Assembly: GCA_945876285.1 (NCBI GenBank)
Contig: CAMCNO010000004.1
Span: 28,170-92,169 of the forward strand
Source of the DNA: an uncultured Clostridia bacterium
GTDB taxonomy: Bacteria > Bacillota > Clostridia > Oscillospirales > Oscillospiraceae
Direction: 5' to 3'
Length of the DNA stretch: 64,000 nt
Part shown: piece by piece, positions 33,668 through 41,541 of the stretch
Position numbering within the stretch: the first letter of the stretch is position 1
Layout: the number at the start of each line of letters is the position of its first letter
Translations under genes and position numbers: made by a program
Notes under the pieces: generated by a model
Databases searched by the model: none
Told to the model about the DNA's origin: nothing
Seen by the model: only the letters and a program-made list of their open reading frames with translations

Positions 33668-34504
33668 TTAGTTCCCGCCTGCGCTGGCCTTCTTTTCCCG
33701 GCCGTCCTTCAGAAGAGCGTGGAGCGTTTCCGCATCCCGGTTTTGCAGGGCCTCCTGGTATTCCGTCAGATGGCGGATCAGCTCACCGACCTCCTTGGTC
33801 AGGTAGTCGGCGTCGTCCAGGAACAGCTCCGTCCACATGTCCTCGTCCAGCCGGGCCACACGGGTCATATCCCGGAAGCTGCCGGCGGAGAAGCCCCGGC
33901 GGCGCTGGGCCTCGGGGGACTTGATGTAGGCGCTGGAGACGATGTGGGCCAGCTGGGAGGTGTAGGCGATGATGCGGTCATGCTCGTCCGGCGTGGAGAA
34001 GGTCAGAGAGGCGAAGCCGATATCCAGGAAGAAGGCTTTCAGCATCTCCAGCAGCTGCATGTCCGTCCGCTTGTCCGGCGTCAGGATCATGGAAGCACCT
34101 ACGTACAGATCCTCTGTGGCGGAGGTAAAGCCTCCCCGCTCCTTGCCTGCCATGGGGTGGCCGCCGATGTAGGCGAAACCGTACTGCTCGGCGATGGGGG
34201 CGATGCCCTCCACAACGACACGCTTCACGCCGCACAGGTCCACCAGAACGGCGGACTTGCTGATGACGTCCGCGTTTCGCCGCACCCACTCCACGGCGGC
34301 GCCGGGGCGAATGGCGACCAGAATAAGGTCGCACTGAGGCAGGTTCTCACGGGTCAGAGGAGCGTCGATGGCGCCGCACATCCGGGCCATCATCAAGGTC
34401 TCATCACTGCGGGCAATGCCGTACACCGTGTGGCCGGTGCGGGCCTTGATGCTTTTTGCCATGGAGCCGCCGATGAGCCCCAGACCGACGATACCAACAT
34501 TCAT
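33668..34504 (-). CDS. tyrA: Prephenate dehydrogenase
   Basis: A 278-residue NAD(P)-dependent enzyme; NVGIVGLGLIGGSMAKSIKA (Rossmann), VDLCGVKRVVVEG, GHPMAGKERGGF (catalytic His-Pro-Met) and the helical C-terminal dimerisation region are present. No ACT domain, so Tyr feedback through such a domain is absent. It makes 4-hydroxyphenylpyruvate from prephenate. It begins 4 nt after aroF. Confidence 0.92.
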   Translation of the reverse strand: MNVGIVGLGLIGGSMAKSIKARTGHTVYGIARSDETLMMARMCGAIDAPLTRENLPQCDLILVAIRPGAAVEWVRRNADVISKSAVLVDLCGVKRVVVEGIAPIAEQYGFAYIGGHPMAGKERGGFTSATEDLYVGASMILTPDKRTDMQLLEMLKAFFLDIGFASLTFSTPDEHDRIIAYTSQLAHIVSSAYIKSPEAQRRRGFSAGSFRDMTRVARLDEDMWTELFLDDADYLTKEVGELIRHLTEYQEALQNRDAETLHALLKDGREKKASAGGN

Positions 34505-34508
34505 GATC

Positions 34509-35522
34509 TCAGTCCTCCAAAGATTTCACCATTTCGTGGAGCTTCAGCAGCTTCTTCGCCAGGGGGTCGAATACCTCGGGCTTCAGAGACTGGGGGCCGT
34601 CGCACAGGGCGCGGGCGGGGTCATTGTGGACCTCGATCTGGAGGCCATCGGCTCCGGTCGCCACAGCGCCCATGGCCAGGGGCTCCACCAGCCAGCTCTT
34701 GCCGGTGGCATGGCTGGGATCGATGATGATGGGCAGGTGGGTCAGCTTTTTCAGAACGGGGATAGCGGCCAGATCCAGGGTGTTGCGGGTGTAGCTCTCG
34801 AAGGTGCGGATGCCCCGCTCGCAGAGGATGACGTTCTCATTGCCGCCGGCCATGACGTACTCGGCGCTCATCAGCCATTCCTCATAGGTGGCGGACATGC
34901 CGCGCTTGATCATCACGGGCTTGTCCTGATGGCCCACGGCCTTTAAAAGGTCGAAGTTCTGCATGTTCCGGGCGCCGATCTGGATGACGTCCACATCCTT
35001 GAACAGGGGGAGCTGACTGAGGTCCATCAGCTCTGTGACGATGGGGAGGCCGGTCTCCTGCCGGGCGATCTTCAGGTACTCCAGGCCGATGGCGCCCAGG
35101 CCCTGGAAGGAGTAGGGAGAGGTGCGGGGCTTGAAGGCACCGCCGCGGAGCATGGTGGCGCCGCTGGCCTTCACGGCCTTGGCGATGGCCACCACCTGCT
35201 CCTCACTTTCCACGGAGCAGGGACCGGCCATGATGGTCAGATTGCCGCCGCCGATCTGGGTGTTGCCCACCTGGATGACGGTGTCCTCGGGGTGGAACTT
35301 GCGGTTGGCGTTCTTGTAGGGCTCCTGGACCCGCTTCACATCCTCCACGATGTCCAGGGCGGAGATCAGGTCAATATCCAGCTTGGAGGTGTCGCCCACC
35401 AGGCCCAGGATGGTGTGGGCCTCGCCGATGCTGGTGTGGATGGTGACGCCCTTTTCCTGGAGCCAGGTGATGAGGCTTTCCAGCTGGTCACGGTTGGGAT
35501 TTTGTTTCAGAATGACGATCAT
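34509..35522 (-). CDS. aroF: 3-deoxy-7-phosphoheptulonate (DAHP) synthase, type I-beta with N-terminal regulatory domain
   Basis: A 337-residue first enzyme of the shikimate pathway. Residues 1-70 form the ferredoxin-like regulatory domain (IVILKQNPNRDQLESLITWLQEKGV... GLVGDTSK) and the rest is the catalytic TIM barrel: GPCSVES, LRGGAFKPRTSPYSFQGLG, NMQNFDLL, RGMSATYEEWLMSAEYV, CERGIRTFES and the metal ligands in IIDPSHATGKSW and IEVHNDPARALCDG. The ATG at 35522 follows AGGAGG. First structural gene after the leader peptide and terminator at 35.56-35.72 kb. Confidence 0.94.
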   Translation of the reverse strand: MIVILKQNPNRDQLESLITWLQEKGVTIHTSIGEAHTILGLVGDTSKLDIDLISALDIVEDVKRVQEPYKNANRKFHPEDTVIQVGNTQIGGGNLTIMAGPCSVESEEQVVAIAKAVKASGATMLRGGAFKPRTSPYSFQGLGAIGLEYLKIARQETGLPIVTELMDLSQLPLFKDVDVIQIGARNMQNFDLLKAVGHQDKPVMIKRGMSATYEEWLMSAEYVMAGGNENVILCERGIRTFESYTRNTLDLAAIPVLKKLTHLPIIIDPSHATGKSWLVEPLAMGAVATGADGLQIEVHNDPARALCDGPQSLKPEVFDPLAKKLLKLHEMVKSLED

Positions 35523-35560
35523 AACAGGTTCCTCCTTGAAAAATGACAAGTTTCGGTGTG

Positions 35561-35592
35561 AAAAAAGGCCCGCAGCCGGTTGGCTGCGGGCC
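35561..35592 (-). terminator. Attenuator terminator of the aro operon
   Basis: A perfect 11-bp stem (GGCCCGCAGCC / GGCTGCGGGCC, 4-nt loop) followed by a U6 tract on the minus strand, between the leader peptide stop and aroF. The 5' arm (35592-35582) can instead pair with the leader-peptide stop region. Confidence 0.9.
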
Positions 35593-35623
35593 CCCATGTA
35601 CGGACAGTTTTGAAAAAACCGAC

Positions 35624-35722
35624 TTACATGCCCACGCGTTCAGCCAAACCGAAATAAGCCTTACCGGTAAAATAGGTAAAGCTAAAGTAGCGGTATTCAG
35701 CAGCGCGGGCGATGTTCGTCAT
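35624..35722 (-). CDS. Aromatic-rich leader peptide of the aro operon
   Basis: A 32-codon ORF, too short for a normal gene finder, with AAAAGGAG about 9 nt before its ATG at 35722 and TAA at 35626-35624. It encodes eight aromatic residues: Tyr at 10, 12, 17, 23 and Phe at 13, 15, 18, 24, in the cluster YRYFSFTYF and later AYF. It contains no Trp. It sits directly before a strong terminator and the first shikimate enzyme gene. This is the layout of a Phe/Tyr-sensing transcription attenuator leader; sensing is inferred, not shown. Confidence 0.85.
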   Translation of the reverse strand: MTNIARAAEYRYFSFTYFTGKAYFGLAERVGM

Positions 35723-35761
35723 AGGGAAGTACTCCTTTTTGCGTGCTCTTTAGATGTTTAA

Positions 35762-35770
35762 AGCATAACA
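35762..35770 (-). promoter_or_regulatory. Probable extended -10 promoter of the aro operon leader
   Basis: Minus strand TGTTATGCT fits an extended -10 (TGnTATnnT). No convincing -35 at the right spacing. It places the start of the transcript about 33 nt before the leader peptide. Confidence 0.4.
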
Positions 35771-35850
35771 CTTTGGGAAGGAAAAGGAAATCGTAAATTC
35801 CTCCAAAAATAAGCGGAGAAAGGAGGCAAAATACTGTGCTGACTGACAAA

Positions 35851-36399
35851 TCAGGTGACGGGGAGGCAACCGGCCATCAGCATCCGTGTGGCCATCAGGA
35901 TGTAGCGGGTATCCCGCCCCGTGGTGGAGCAGCTCTCCATGTACTGCCGGTGCAGTTTCTCCAGCGCGGCGGTCAGTTCCTCAGAGGCTTTCAGCTGCCG
36001 GGGTGTCCGGTGGGCCATATAGCCGGAAAAATACTGCCGGAGATCCGTCTCGTAGCGGTGGTGGTCCAGCATGGTGTCGGGGAAGTTTTCGTTGTGGGGA
36101 TAGGTAAAAGCGTCCGCCAGATAGTGGGTCAGCTTGCCCAGAGTGTAATACTGCCACATGGTCCAGGCCTTGTGCCGCTGCTGCAGCCGCTGGATATGGT
36201 CGTAGATGTACTCGCGGGAATTGGTGTAATTATGCCCGCCGAACTTCCTGGCCCGGAGGGACCCCTTCAGGTAGCTGAAAGGATTGCAGTCCGGCTGAAA
36301 GGAGCCGAACAGAAAGGCCAGTTCAAACCGTCTGGCATCAAAACCCTCACGGCTCCGCAGCAGGGCGGAAGCCAGCAGGGTGTGGCTGCGTTTTTGCAT
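35851..36399 (-). CDS. Zinc-dependent phospholipase C-family protein
   Basis: A 182-residue protein resembling the core of Zn-dependent phospholipase C (PF00882): KRSHTLLASALLRS at the N-terminus, FLFGSFQPDCNPFSYLKGS, KFGGHNYTN, TLGKLTHYLADAFTYPHNENF and HHRYETDL supply the His/Asp ligands expected of the zinc site. There is no signal peptide, so it may act inside the cell or on the membrane surface; lipid substrate is unknown. It lies on the minus strand between the aro leader region and the acyl-CoA hydrolase gene. Confidence 0.75.
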   Translation of the reverse strand: MQKRSHTLLASALLRSREGFDARRFELAFLFGSFQPDCNPFSYLKGSLRARKFGGHNYTNSREYIYDHIQRLQQRHKAWTMWQYYTLGKLTHYLADAFTYPHNENFPDTMLDHHRYETDLRQYFSGYMAHRTPRQLKASEELTAALEKLHRQYMESCSTTGRDTRYILMATRMLMAGCLPVT

Positions 36400-36518
36400 G
36401 GGTCACCTCCAAAGCACTTGAACGGGCTCAGTATAACATGGCGCTTTCTACCTTTCAAGAGAGAATCCATCTGTTTTCGATAAATATAACATTTTTTTCG
36501 GAACGTGCCGGGATGCGG

Positions 36519-36547
36519 TTGCATTTTTTTGCATAAAGGAGTATGAT
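36519..36547 (+). promoter_or_regulatory. Promoter of the acyl-CoA hydrolase gene
   Basis: TTGCAT (36519-36524), 17 bp, TATGAT (36542-36547). The -10 lies inside the palindromic operator at 36541-36557. Confidence 0.7.
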
Positions 36548-36581
36548 GACATCATACAATGATGTTCAAAATCATACAACG
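36541..36581 (+). promoter_or_regulatory. Palindromic operator overlapping the -10 of the acyl-CoA hydrolase gene
   Basis: GTATGATGACATCATAC (36541-36557) is a 17-bp perfect 8-1-8 palindrome. The 14-mer ATGACATCATACAA (36546-36559) is identical to the VOR operator read in the transcription sense. A second partial copy ATCATACAACG lies at 36571-36581 and matches the VOR region over 11 nt. Confidence 0.7.
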
Positions 36582-36591
36582 GGAGGATGCT

Positions 36592-37944
36592 ATGGATGTG
36601 TTGACACCGGTCCGAAAGGGACGTATGGCGGGACAGGGAAGCTGGGAGGAGCAGTATCATGCTCTGCGCATGACGCCGTCTGACGCGGCGGCGCTGATTC
36701 GGGATGGGGATACCATCGTGATGACCTCCTCCGCCAACTGGCCCTACGCCGTAGACAGCGCCCTGGCGCAGCGCCTGCGGGCCATCGGCGGCCATATCGA
36801 GCTGGACGCGCTCTTTGCTCCGCTGGACACGGCGCTGCTGGCGGCGGAGAATGTGGACCTGGTATCCTACAACGCCAATTTTTTTGCCGGGGAGAGGAAA
36901 CTGCTGCCCCACGGCAATATTCAGTTTGTCCCCACCCACCTGAGCGCCACCGGCGCGTGGATGGCCTCCCGGAATCCCCGAGTGGCGGTCATCGCCTGCT
37001 CGGCGCCGGATGAAAACGGCTGGATGAGCCGTTCCCTCTGGGGCGCCCAAGTCCACCGCCGGGTGCTGGAGCAGGCGGAGACGGTCATCGTGGAGGTCAA
37101 CGACCAGCTCCCGTCCTTCGCCAGCGACGGCGAGGCCCATATGATGCTCCATGTCTCCGAGGTGGACGGCATCGTGGAGAACAGCCATCCCCCGGCGGAG
37201 AATCCTCCGGCCCCGGCGGACGAGACGGACCGCCGCATCGCCGGGTACATCGCGGACCTGGTTCCCGACGGTGCCTGCGTCCAGTTTGGCCTGGGCGGCC
37301 TTGCCAACGCCGTGGGCGAGTGTCTGGCCGACGCGGGGAAGAAGGACCTGGGCATTCAGTCCGAGGTGCTGAGCAACTGCGTGGTGACGCTGATGGAAAA
37401 GGGCGTCATCAACAACAGCCGGAAGCAGACCTGCCCCGGCCGCTCCGTGGGAGCCTATTTCGTGGGTGACAAGGCCCTGTGGGACTTCGCCCGGGACAAT
37501 CCGGCGTTCAGCTTCAAGGAGATCGACTGGGTGAACGACCCCCGGAACATCGCCCGGAACGACCGGGTGGTGTCCGTCAACAACGCCATGGAGATCGACC
37601 TCACCGGACAGGTGAACGCGGAGAGCGTGGGCCCCCGGCAGTATTCCGGCACCGGAGGCCAGCTGGAATGGGTGCTGGGCGCCCAGTGGTCCAAAGAGGG
37701 CAAGAGTATCATCGCCCTTCGCTCCAGCTACCGGGACAGCCGGGGCGAGCTCCACTCCAAAATCGTTCCTCAGCTGGCTCCCGGCAGCATCGTCACCACG
37801 CCCCGCACCTGCGTCCAGTATGTGGTGACGGAGTACGGCGTGGCGGACCTGCGCTACAAGAGCACCCTGGAGAGGGCTAGGGCCCTCATCGCCATTGCCC
37901 ACCCGGACTTCCGGGAAGAGCTGTCCCATTACATACCGCTGTAA
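36592..37944 (+). CDS. Acetyl-CoA hydrolase/acyl-CoA transferase family protein
   Basis: A 450-residue member of the acetyl-CoA hydrolase/transferase (4-hydroxybutyrate/acetate CoA-transferase) family. GDTIVMTSSANWPYAV near residue 45, the LGIQSEVLSNCVVTLMEKG segment that carries the catalytic Glu, and the C-terminal GGQLEWVLGAQWSKEGKSIIAL and PRTCVQYVVTEYGVADLRYKS motifs are present. ATG at 36592 is preferred because GGGAGG lies 6 nt upstream. With VOR nearby in the regulon, it would move CoA between acyl groups; the donor is unknown. Terminated by a hairpin at 37957-37982. Confidence 0.88.
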   Translation: MDVLTPVRKGRMAGQGSWEEQYHALRMTPSDAAALIRDGDTIVMTSSANWPYAVDSALAQRLRAIGGHIELDALFAPLDTALLAAENVDLVSYNANFFAGERKLLPHGNIQFVPTHLSATGAWMASRNPRVAVIACSAPDENGWMSRSLWGAQVHRRVLEQAETVIVEVNDQLPSFASDGEAHMMLHVSEVDGIVENSHPPAENPPAPADETDRRIAGYIADLVPDGACVQFGLGGLANAVGECLADAGKKDLGIQSEVLSNCVVTLMEKGVINNSRKQTCPGRSVGAYFVGDKALWDFARDNPAFSFKEIDWVNDPRNIARNDRVVSVNNAMEIDLTGQVNAESVGPRQYSGTGGQLEWVLGAQWSKEGKSIIALRSSYRDSRGELHSKIVPQLAPGSIVTTPRTCVQYVVTEYGVADLRYKSTLERARALIAIAHPDFREELSHYIPL

Positions 37945-37956
37945 AAATATTGCTGA

Positions 37957-37982
37957 GAAACCGCTCCGTCAGGAGCGGTTTC
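37957..37982 (+). terminator. Terminator after the acyl-CoA hydrolase gene
   Basis: GAAACCGCTCC - GTCA - GGAGCGGTTTC stem followed by a T-rich run. Confidence 0.88.
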
Positions 37983-38025
37983 TTGTTGCGTTCCGCTGAA
38001 AGTGGACAGATGGAGGACGTTTTGT

Positions 38026-38068
38026 TTGACTTCGAGGGTCGGTTTCTTTAGAATGAAAACGATTTTCT
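38026..38068 (+). promoter_or_regulatory. Promoter and short inverted repeat of lrgAB
   Basis: TTGACT (38026-38031), 17 bp, TAGAAT (38049-38054). GAAAA-CGA-TTTTC (38055-38067), a 5-3-5 inverted repeat, follows the -10 directly and could be an operator. Confidence 0.6.
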
Positions 38069-38087
38069 GATAAAGGTGGCGTTTTCA

Positions 38088-38456
38088 TTGAAGCTTCTTC
38101 TGCAAATCGGCGTCGTCTGTGGCGTCTACTGGGCCAGCCAGTGCATCGAGCACGTACTGCCCTTCGCCTTTCCGGCCAGTGTCATCAGCCTGTTGCTGCT
38201 GCTGGTCCTGCTGCTGGTCAAGGCCCTGAAAGCCGGCCACATCCAGAACGTGGCGGATTTTCTGACGGGCAACATGGGCTTTTTCTTCCTGCCTGCCACC
38301 GTCAGCATCATGAACTATGTGGACACGATTTTTGAGAACGCGGCGGCGTTTTTCGCCATCTGCGTGGTGTCCATGCTCACCACCTTCGCTGCCACGGCGG
38401 GTACGGTGGTACTGACCCGGCGGCTGATGCGCCGGGGGAAGGAGGAAGTAAAATGA
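38088..38456 (+). CDS. LrgA/CidA family membrane protein
   Basis: A 122-residue protein with four predicted membrane helices; LQIGVVCGVYWASQCIEHVLPF and FFFLPATVSIMNYVDTI are recognisable LrgA segments. Start is taken as TTG at 38088 because the AAGGTGG site is 8 nt upstream; a GTG at 38076 is in frame but lacks a site. In B. subtilis the paired LrgA/LrgB-like proteins (PftAB) move pyruvate, while older work ties them to murein hydrolase control. It overlaps lrgB by 4 nt. Confidence 0.78.
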   Translation: MKLLLQIGVVCGVYWASQCIEHVLPFAFPASVISLLLLLVLLLVKALKAGHIQNVADFLTGNMGFFFLPATVSIMNYVDTIFENAAAFFAICVVSMLTTFAATAGTVVLTRRLMRRGKEEVK

Positions 38457-39142
38457 ATGAACTGGTATCCTCCGCGTTCTTTGGCCTGACCTTGACGGTT
38501 TTGGCCTATTGGGTGGGCATGACCATCCAGAAAAAGAGCGGCCTTGTCATCTGCAACCACATGATCATCGCCGCGGGCTTGATCGTGCTGGTGCTGAAAG
38601 TCTTTGGAATTTCCTACGAGCAGTATTACGTGGGCGGCAGCATCGTCAATATGCTGCTGGGCCCCGCCACCGCCTGTATGGCGCTGGCCATCTACCAGAA
38701 GCGGGAGCTGCTGAAAGAGAATTGGCTGCCGGTGCTGCTGGGCTGCCTGGCGGGCGCCGTGACCACGGTAGTCACGGTCCTGGTGATGAGCCGGATGTTC
38801 GGTCTGTCCACGGAGATGACAGTGTCCCTGCTGCCCAAGTCCGTGACCACGCCCATTGCCTCGGCCATCAGCGAGAGCCACGGCGGCATCGTCTCCATCA
38901 CGGTGGCGGCGGTGATCTTCACCGGTATTCTGGGCAACCTGACGGCACCCTTCCTGGTGAAGCTGTTCCGGGTGAAGGACCCTATGGCGGCGGGTCTGGG
39001 CATCGGTGCCTGCGCTCATGGCATGGGCACCGCCAAGGCGCTGGAGATGGGCCGGACGGAGGGCGCCATGAGCGGCCTCGCCATCGGCATCTGCGGCATC
39101 ATTACCTCTATCCTGGCTCTGGGCTTTGAGCTTTTGCTGTAA
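38453..39142 (+). CDS. lrgB: LrgB family protein (antiholin-like/pyruvate transport partner)
   Basis: A 229-residue polytopic membrane protein with the LrgB hallmarks LLPKSVTTPIASAISESHGGIVSITVAAVIFTGILGN (in pieces) and GIGACAHGMGTAKALEMG. It starts inside the lrgA stop codon, so the pair is coupled. Conserved context in Firmicutes is with LrgA as one transport unit. It is followed by a strong terminator. Confidence 0.92.
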   Translation: MNELVSSAFFGLTLTVLAYWVGMTIQKKSGLVICNHMIIAAGLIVLVLKVFGISYEQYYVGGSIVNMLLGPATACMALAIYQKRELLKENWLPVLLGCLAGAVTTVVTVLVMSRMFGLSTEMTVSLLPKSVTTPIASAISESHGGIVSITVAAVIFTGILGNLTAPFLVKLFRVKDPMAAGLGIGACAHGMGTAKALEMGRTEGAMSGLAIGICGIITSILALGFELLL

Positions 39143-39251
39143 AGCAGAAAAAAGGGCGGCCCCGCCGCTGGGAAGCGCGGCGGGACCAAAAGAAAGAGGG
39201 GAACAGAGGGAGATGCGTCTCCCTTATTCCGGCTCAGAGCCGGACAAGATC

Positions 39252-39297
39252 AAAAGCAAGCGCAATGGAGACGGAACGCTCCATTGCGCTTGCTTTT
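39252..39297. terminator. Long bidirectional terminator between lrgB and glnN
   Basis: A perfect 19-bp inverted repeat (AAAAGCAAGCGCAATGGAG and complement) with an 8-nt loop and T tracts on both strands; an unrelated smaller hairpin CCGGCTCAGAGCCGG sits just before it at 39229-39243. Confidence 0.9.
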
Positions 39298-39367
39298 TAA
39301 AAAGGAAAAAAGTAAGAAGAAAAAATGAAAAAGAAGTAGAGAACAGGGGAGGGAAAACGTCCCTTCC

Positions 39368-41455
39368 TTAGACAGAGAACAGCAGGTCGGAGTACACGGG
39401 GAACGGCCAGTAATCGCTGGCGGTCATGGTCTCCAACTTGTCGGCAGCCTCCCGGGCCTTGGCCATGTCGGGGATGATAGTATCGTGGCAGTAGACCATG
39501 GCCTTCTTGGCGTCGGCGGGCATCTTGGCCATGTCCTTTTCCAGCTTGTCGCAGTCGGACATCAGAGCGTCGGTCAGCTTGGCGACTTCCTTGGCGGTGA
39601 CGGTCTCATACTTGCAGGCAACGCCCAGGGCGTCCTTGCTGGCAGCACGCTCGCACAGGTCGGTGGCATAGCCGGAGACAGCGGGCAGGATGTCGTGACG
39701 GATCATGTCCACCATGGTGTTGGCCTCGATGGAGATGACGGTGGAGTAGTTCTCAATGTGGATCTCGGCACGGGCGTTGATCTCTTCCTTGGTGTAGATG
39801 CCGTGTTTGACGAACAGGTCCACATTCTTCTTGGCGGTGTACATGGGCAGGGCGTCGGCGGTGGAGGTCAGGTTGGCGAGGCCGCGCTTCTCGGCCTCCT
39901 TGATCCAGGCGTCGTCATAGCCATTGCCGTTGAAGATGATGCGCTGATGCTCGGTGAAGGTCTTCTTGATGAGCTTGGACAGGTCGGCCTGGAAGTCCTT
40001 GGACTTCTCCAGCTCGTCGGCAAACTGCTTCAGCTCCTCGGCCATGATGGTGTTCAGGGCAATGTTGGGGCCGGAAATGGACTGGGAGGAGCCCAGCATA
40101 CGGAACTCAAACTTGTTGCCGGTGAAGGCCATGGGAGAGGTGCGGTTGCGGTCTGTGTTGTCCTGGGGGATGGCGGGCAGAACGTCCACGCCGATCTCCA
40201 GGTTGCGCTTGCCGGCCTCTTTGAACTCGGTGCCCTTGATGATGGACTCCACAACAGCGTTCAGCTCGTCACCCAGGAAAATGGAGATGACGGCGGGAGG
40301 AGCCTCCTGGGCGCCCAGACGGTGGTCGTTGCCGGGGAAGGCGACGGTTGCCCGCAGGAAGTCCTGATACTCGTCAACACCCTTGACAAAAGCGGCTAGG
40401 AACAGCAGGAACCGGGCGTTCTGGCTGGGGGTGGAGCCGGGCTTGAACAGATTCTTGCCGGTGTCGGTGCCCAGAGACCAGTTGTCGTGCTTGCCGGAGC
40501 CGTTGACGCCGGCGAAGGGCTTCTCGTGGAGCAGGCAGACCAGACTGTGGCGGTCGGCCACCTTCTTCATCAGCTCCATAGCCAGCTGGTTGTGGTCGCA
40601 GGCGGTGTTGGCGTCGGAGAAGATGGGGGCCATCTCATGCTGGGAGGGAGCGACCTCGTTGTGCTTGGTTTTGCTCAGCACGCCCAGCTTCCACAGCTCC
40701 TCGTCCAGGTCCTTCATGTAGGCGGCGACGCGGGGCTTGATGGCACCGAAGTAATGATCCTCCAGCTCCTGGCCCCGGGGAGGCTTGGCGCCGAACAGCG
40801 TCCGGCCGGTCATCCGCAGGTCCTCGCGCTGGTTGTACAGCTCCTTGTCGATCAGGAAATACTCCTGCTCGGGGCCCACCTGGGCGGTGACCCGCTTGGT
40901 CTCGGTGTCGCCGAACAGCCGCAGGATGCGGATGGCCTGGCGGGAGACCTCGTCCATGGAGCGCAGCAGGGGGGTCTTCTTATCCAGCGCGTGACCGGAG
41001 TAAGAGCAGAAAATGGTGGGGATGCACAGGGAACCCTCCTTGATAAAGGCGAAGGAGGTGGGATCCCAGGCGGTGTAGCCCCGGGCCTCGAAGGTGGCGC
41101 GCAGGCCGCCGGAGGGGAAGGAGGAGGCGTCGGGCTCACCGCGGACCAGCTCCTTGCCGGAGAACTCCATGATGATCTTGCCGCCGCCCACGGGGGAAAT
41201 GAAGCTGTCGTGCTTCTCGGCGGTGACGCCGGTCATGGGCTGGAACCAGTGGGTGTAATGGGTGGCGCCTTTTTCAACGGCCCACTGCTTCATGGCCTCG
41301 GCGATCTCGTTGGCGGTGGAGATGTCCAGAGAGGTGCCCTCGGTGACGCACTTCTTCCAGGCGCCGTAGGACGCGGAAGACAGGCGCTCCTTCATGGTCT
41401 CTTCGTTAAAGACCAGGCTGCCGAACAGTTCGGGGAGCTTTTCAGGTGTACTCAT
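39368..41455 (-). CDS. glnN: Glutamine synthetase type III (GSIII)
   Basis: A 695-residue GSIII, much longer than GSI (about 440). HWFQPMTGVTAEKHDSF, FSGKELVRGEPDASSFPSGGLR, the nucleotide region DRNRTSPMAFTGNKFEFRMLGSSQSI and a C-terminal extension unique to GSIII are present. It makes glutamine from glutamate and ammonia. Of two start codons, 41455 has AGGAGG at 9-nt spacing, whereas the upstream ATG at 41464 is too close. Monocistronic; the ammonia source is probably amino acid catabolism. Confidence 0.9.
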   Translation of the reverse strand: MSTPEKLPELFGSLVFNEETMKERLSSASYGAWKKCVTEGTSLDISTANEIAEAMKQWAVEKGATHYTHWFQPMTGVTAEKHDSFISPVGGGKIIMEFSGKELVRGEPDASSFPSGGLRATFEARGYTAWDPTSFAFIKEGSLCIPTIFCSYSGHALDKKTPLLRSMDEVSRQAIRILRLFGDTETKRVTAQVGPEQEYFLIDKELYNQREDLRMTGRTLFGAKPPRGQELEDHYFGAIKPRVAAYMKDLDEELWKLGVLSKTKHNEVAPSQHEMAPIFSDANTACDHNQLAMELMKKVADRHSLVCLLHEKPFAGVNGSGKHDNWSLGTDTGKNLFKPGSTPSQNARFLLFLAAFVKGVDEYQDFLRATVAFPGNDHRLGAQEAPPAVISIFLGDELNAVVESIIKGTEFKEAGKRNLEIGVDVLPAIPQDNTDRNRTSPMAFTGNKFEFRMLGSSQSISGPNIALNTIMAEELKQFADELEKSKDFQADLSKLIKKTFTEHQRIIFNGNGYDDAWIKEAEKRGLANLTSTADALPMYTAKKNVDLFVKHGIYTKEEINARAEIHIENYSTVISIEANTMVDMIRHDILPAVSGYATDLCERAASKDALGVACKYETVTAKEVAKLTDALMSDCDKLEKDMAKMPADAKKAMVYCHDTIIPDMAKAREAADKLETMTASDYWPFPVYSDLLFSV

Positions 41456-41485
41456 ACGTTTCATCCTCCTATATTTCTATATAGA

Positions 41486-41513
41486 ATCGTACCATAAAAT
41501 TGCAGGAATACAA
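41486..41513 (-). promoter_or_regulatory. Promoter of glnN
   Basis: Minus strand TTGTAT (41513-41508), 16 bp, TACGAT (41491-41486), between asnB and glnN. asnB has no terminator that I can see in the 86-bp gap, so glnN may also be read from the asnB promoter. Confidence 0.5.
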
Positions 41514-41541
41514 TAGGTAATACTTCTAACTTTTAGGGACT

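Noticed and set aside
39126..39371. An 81-codon plus-strand frame between lrgB and glnN
   Set aside because: It runs across two terminator hairpins and has no ribosome-binding site; its composition looks like non-coding DNA.
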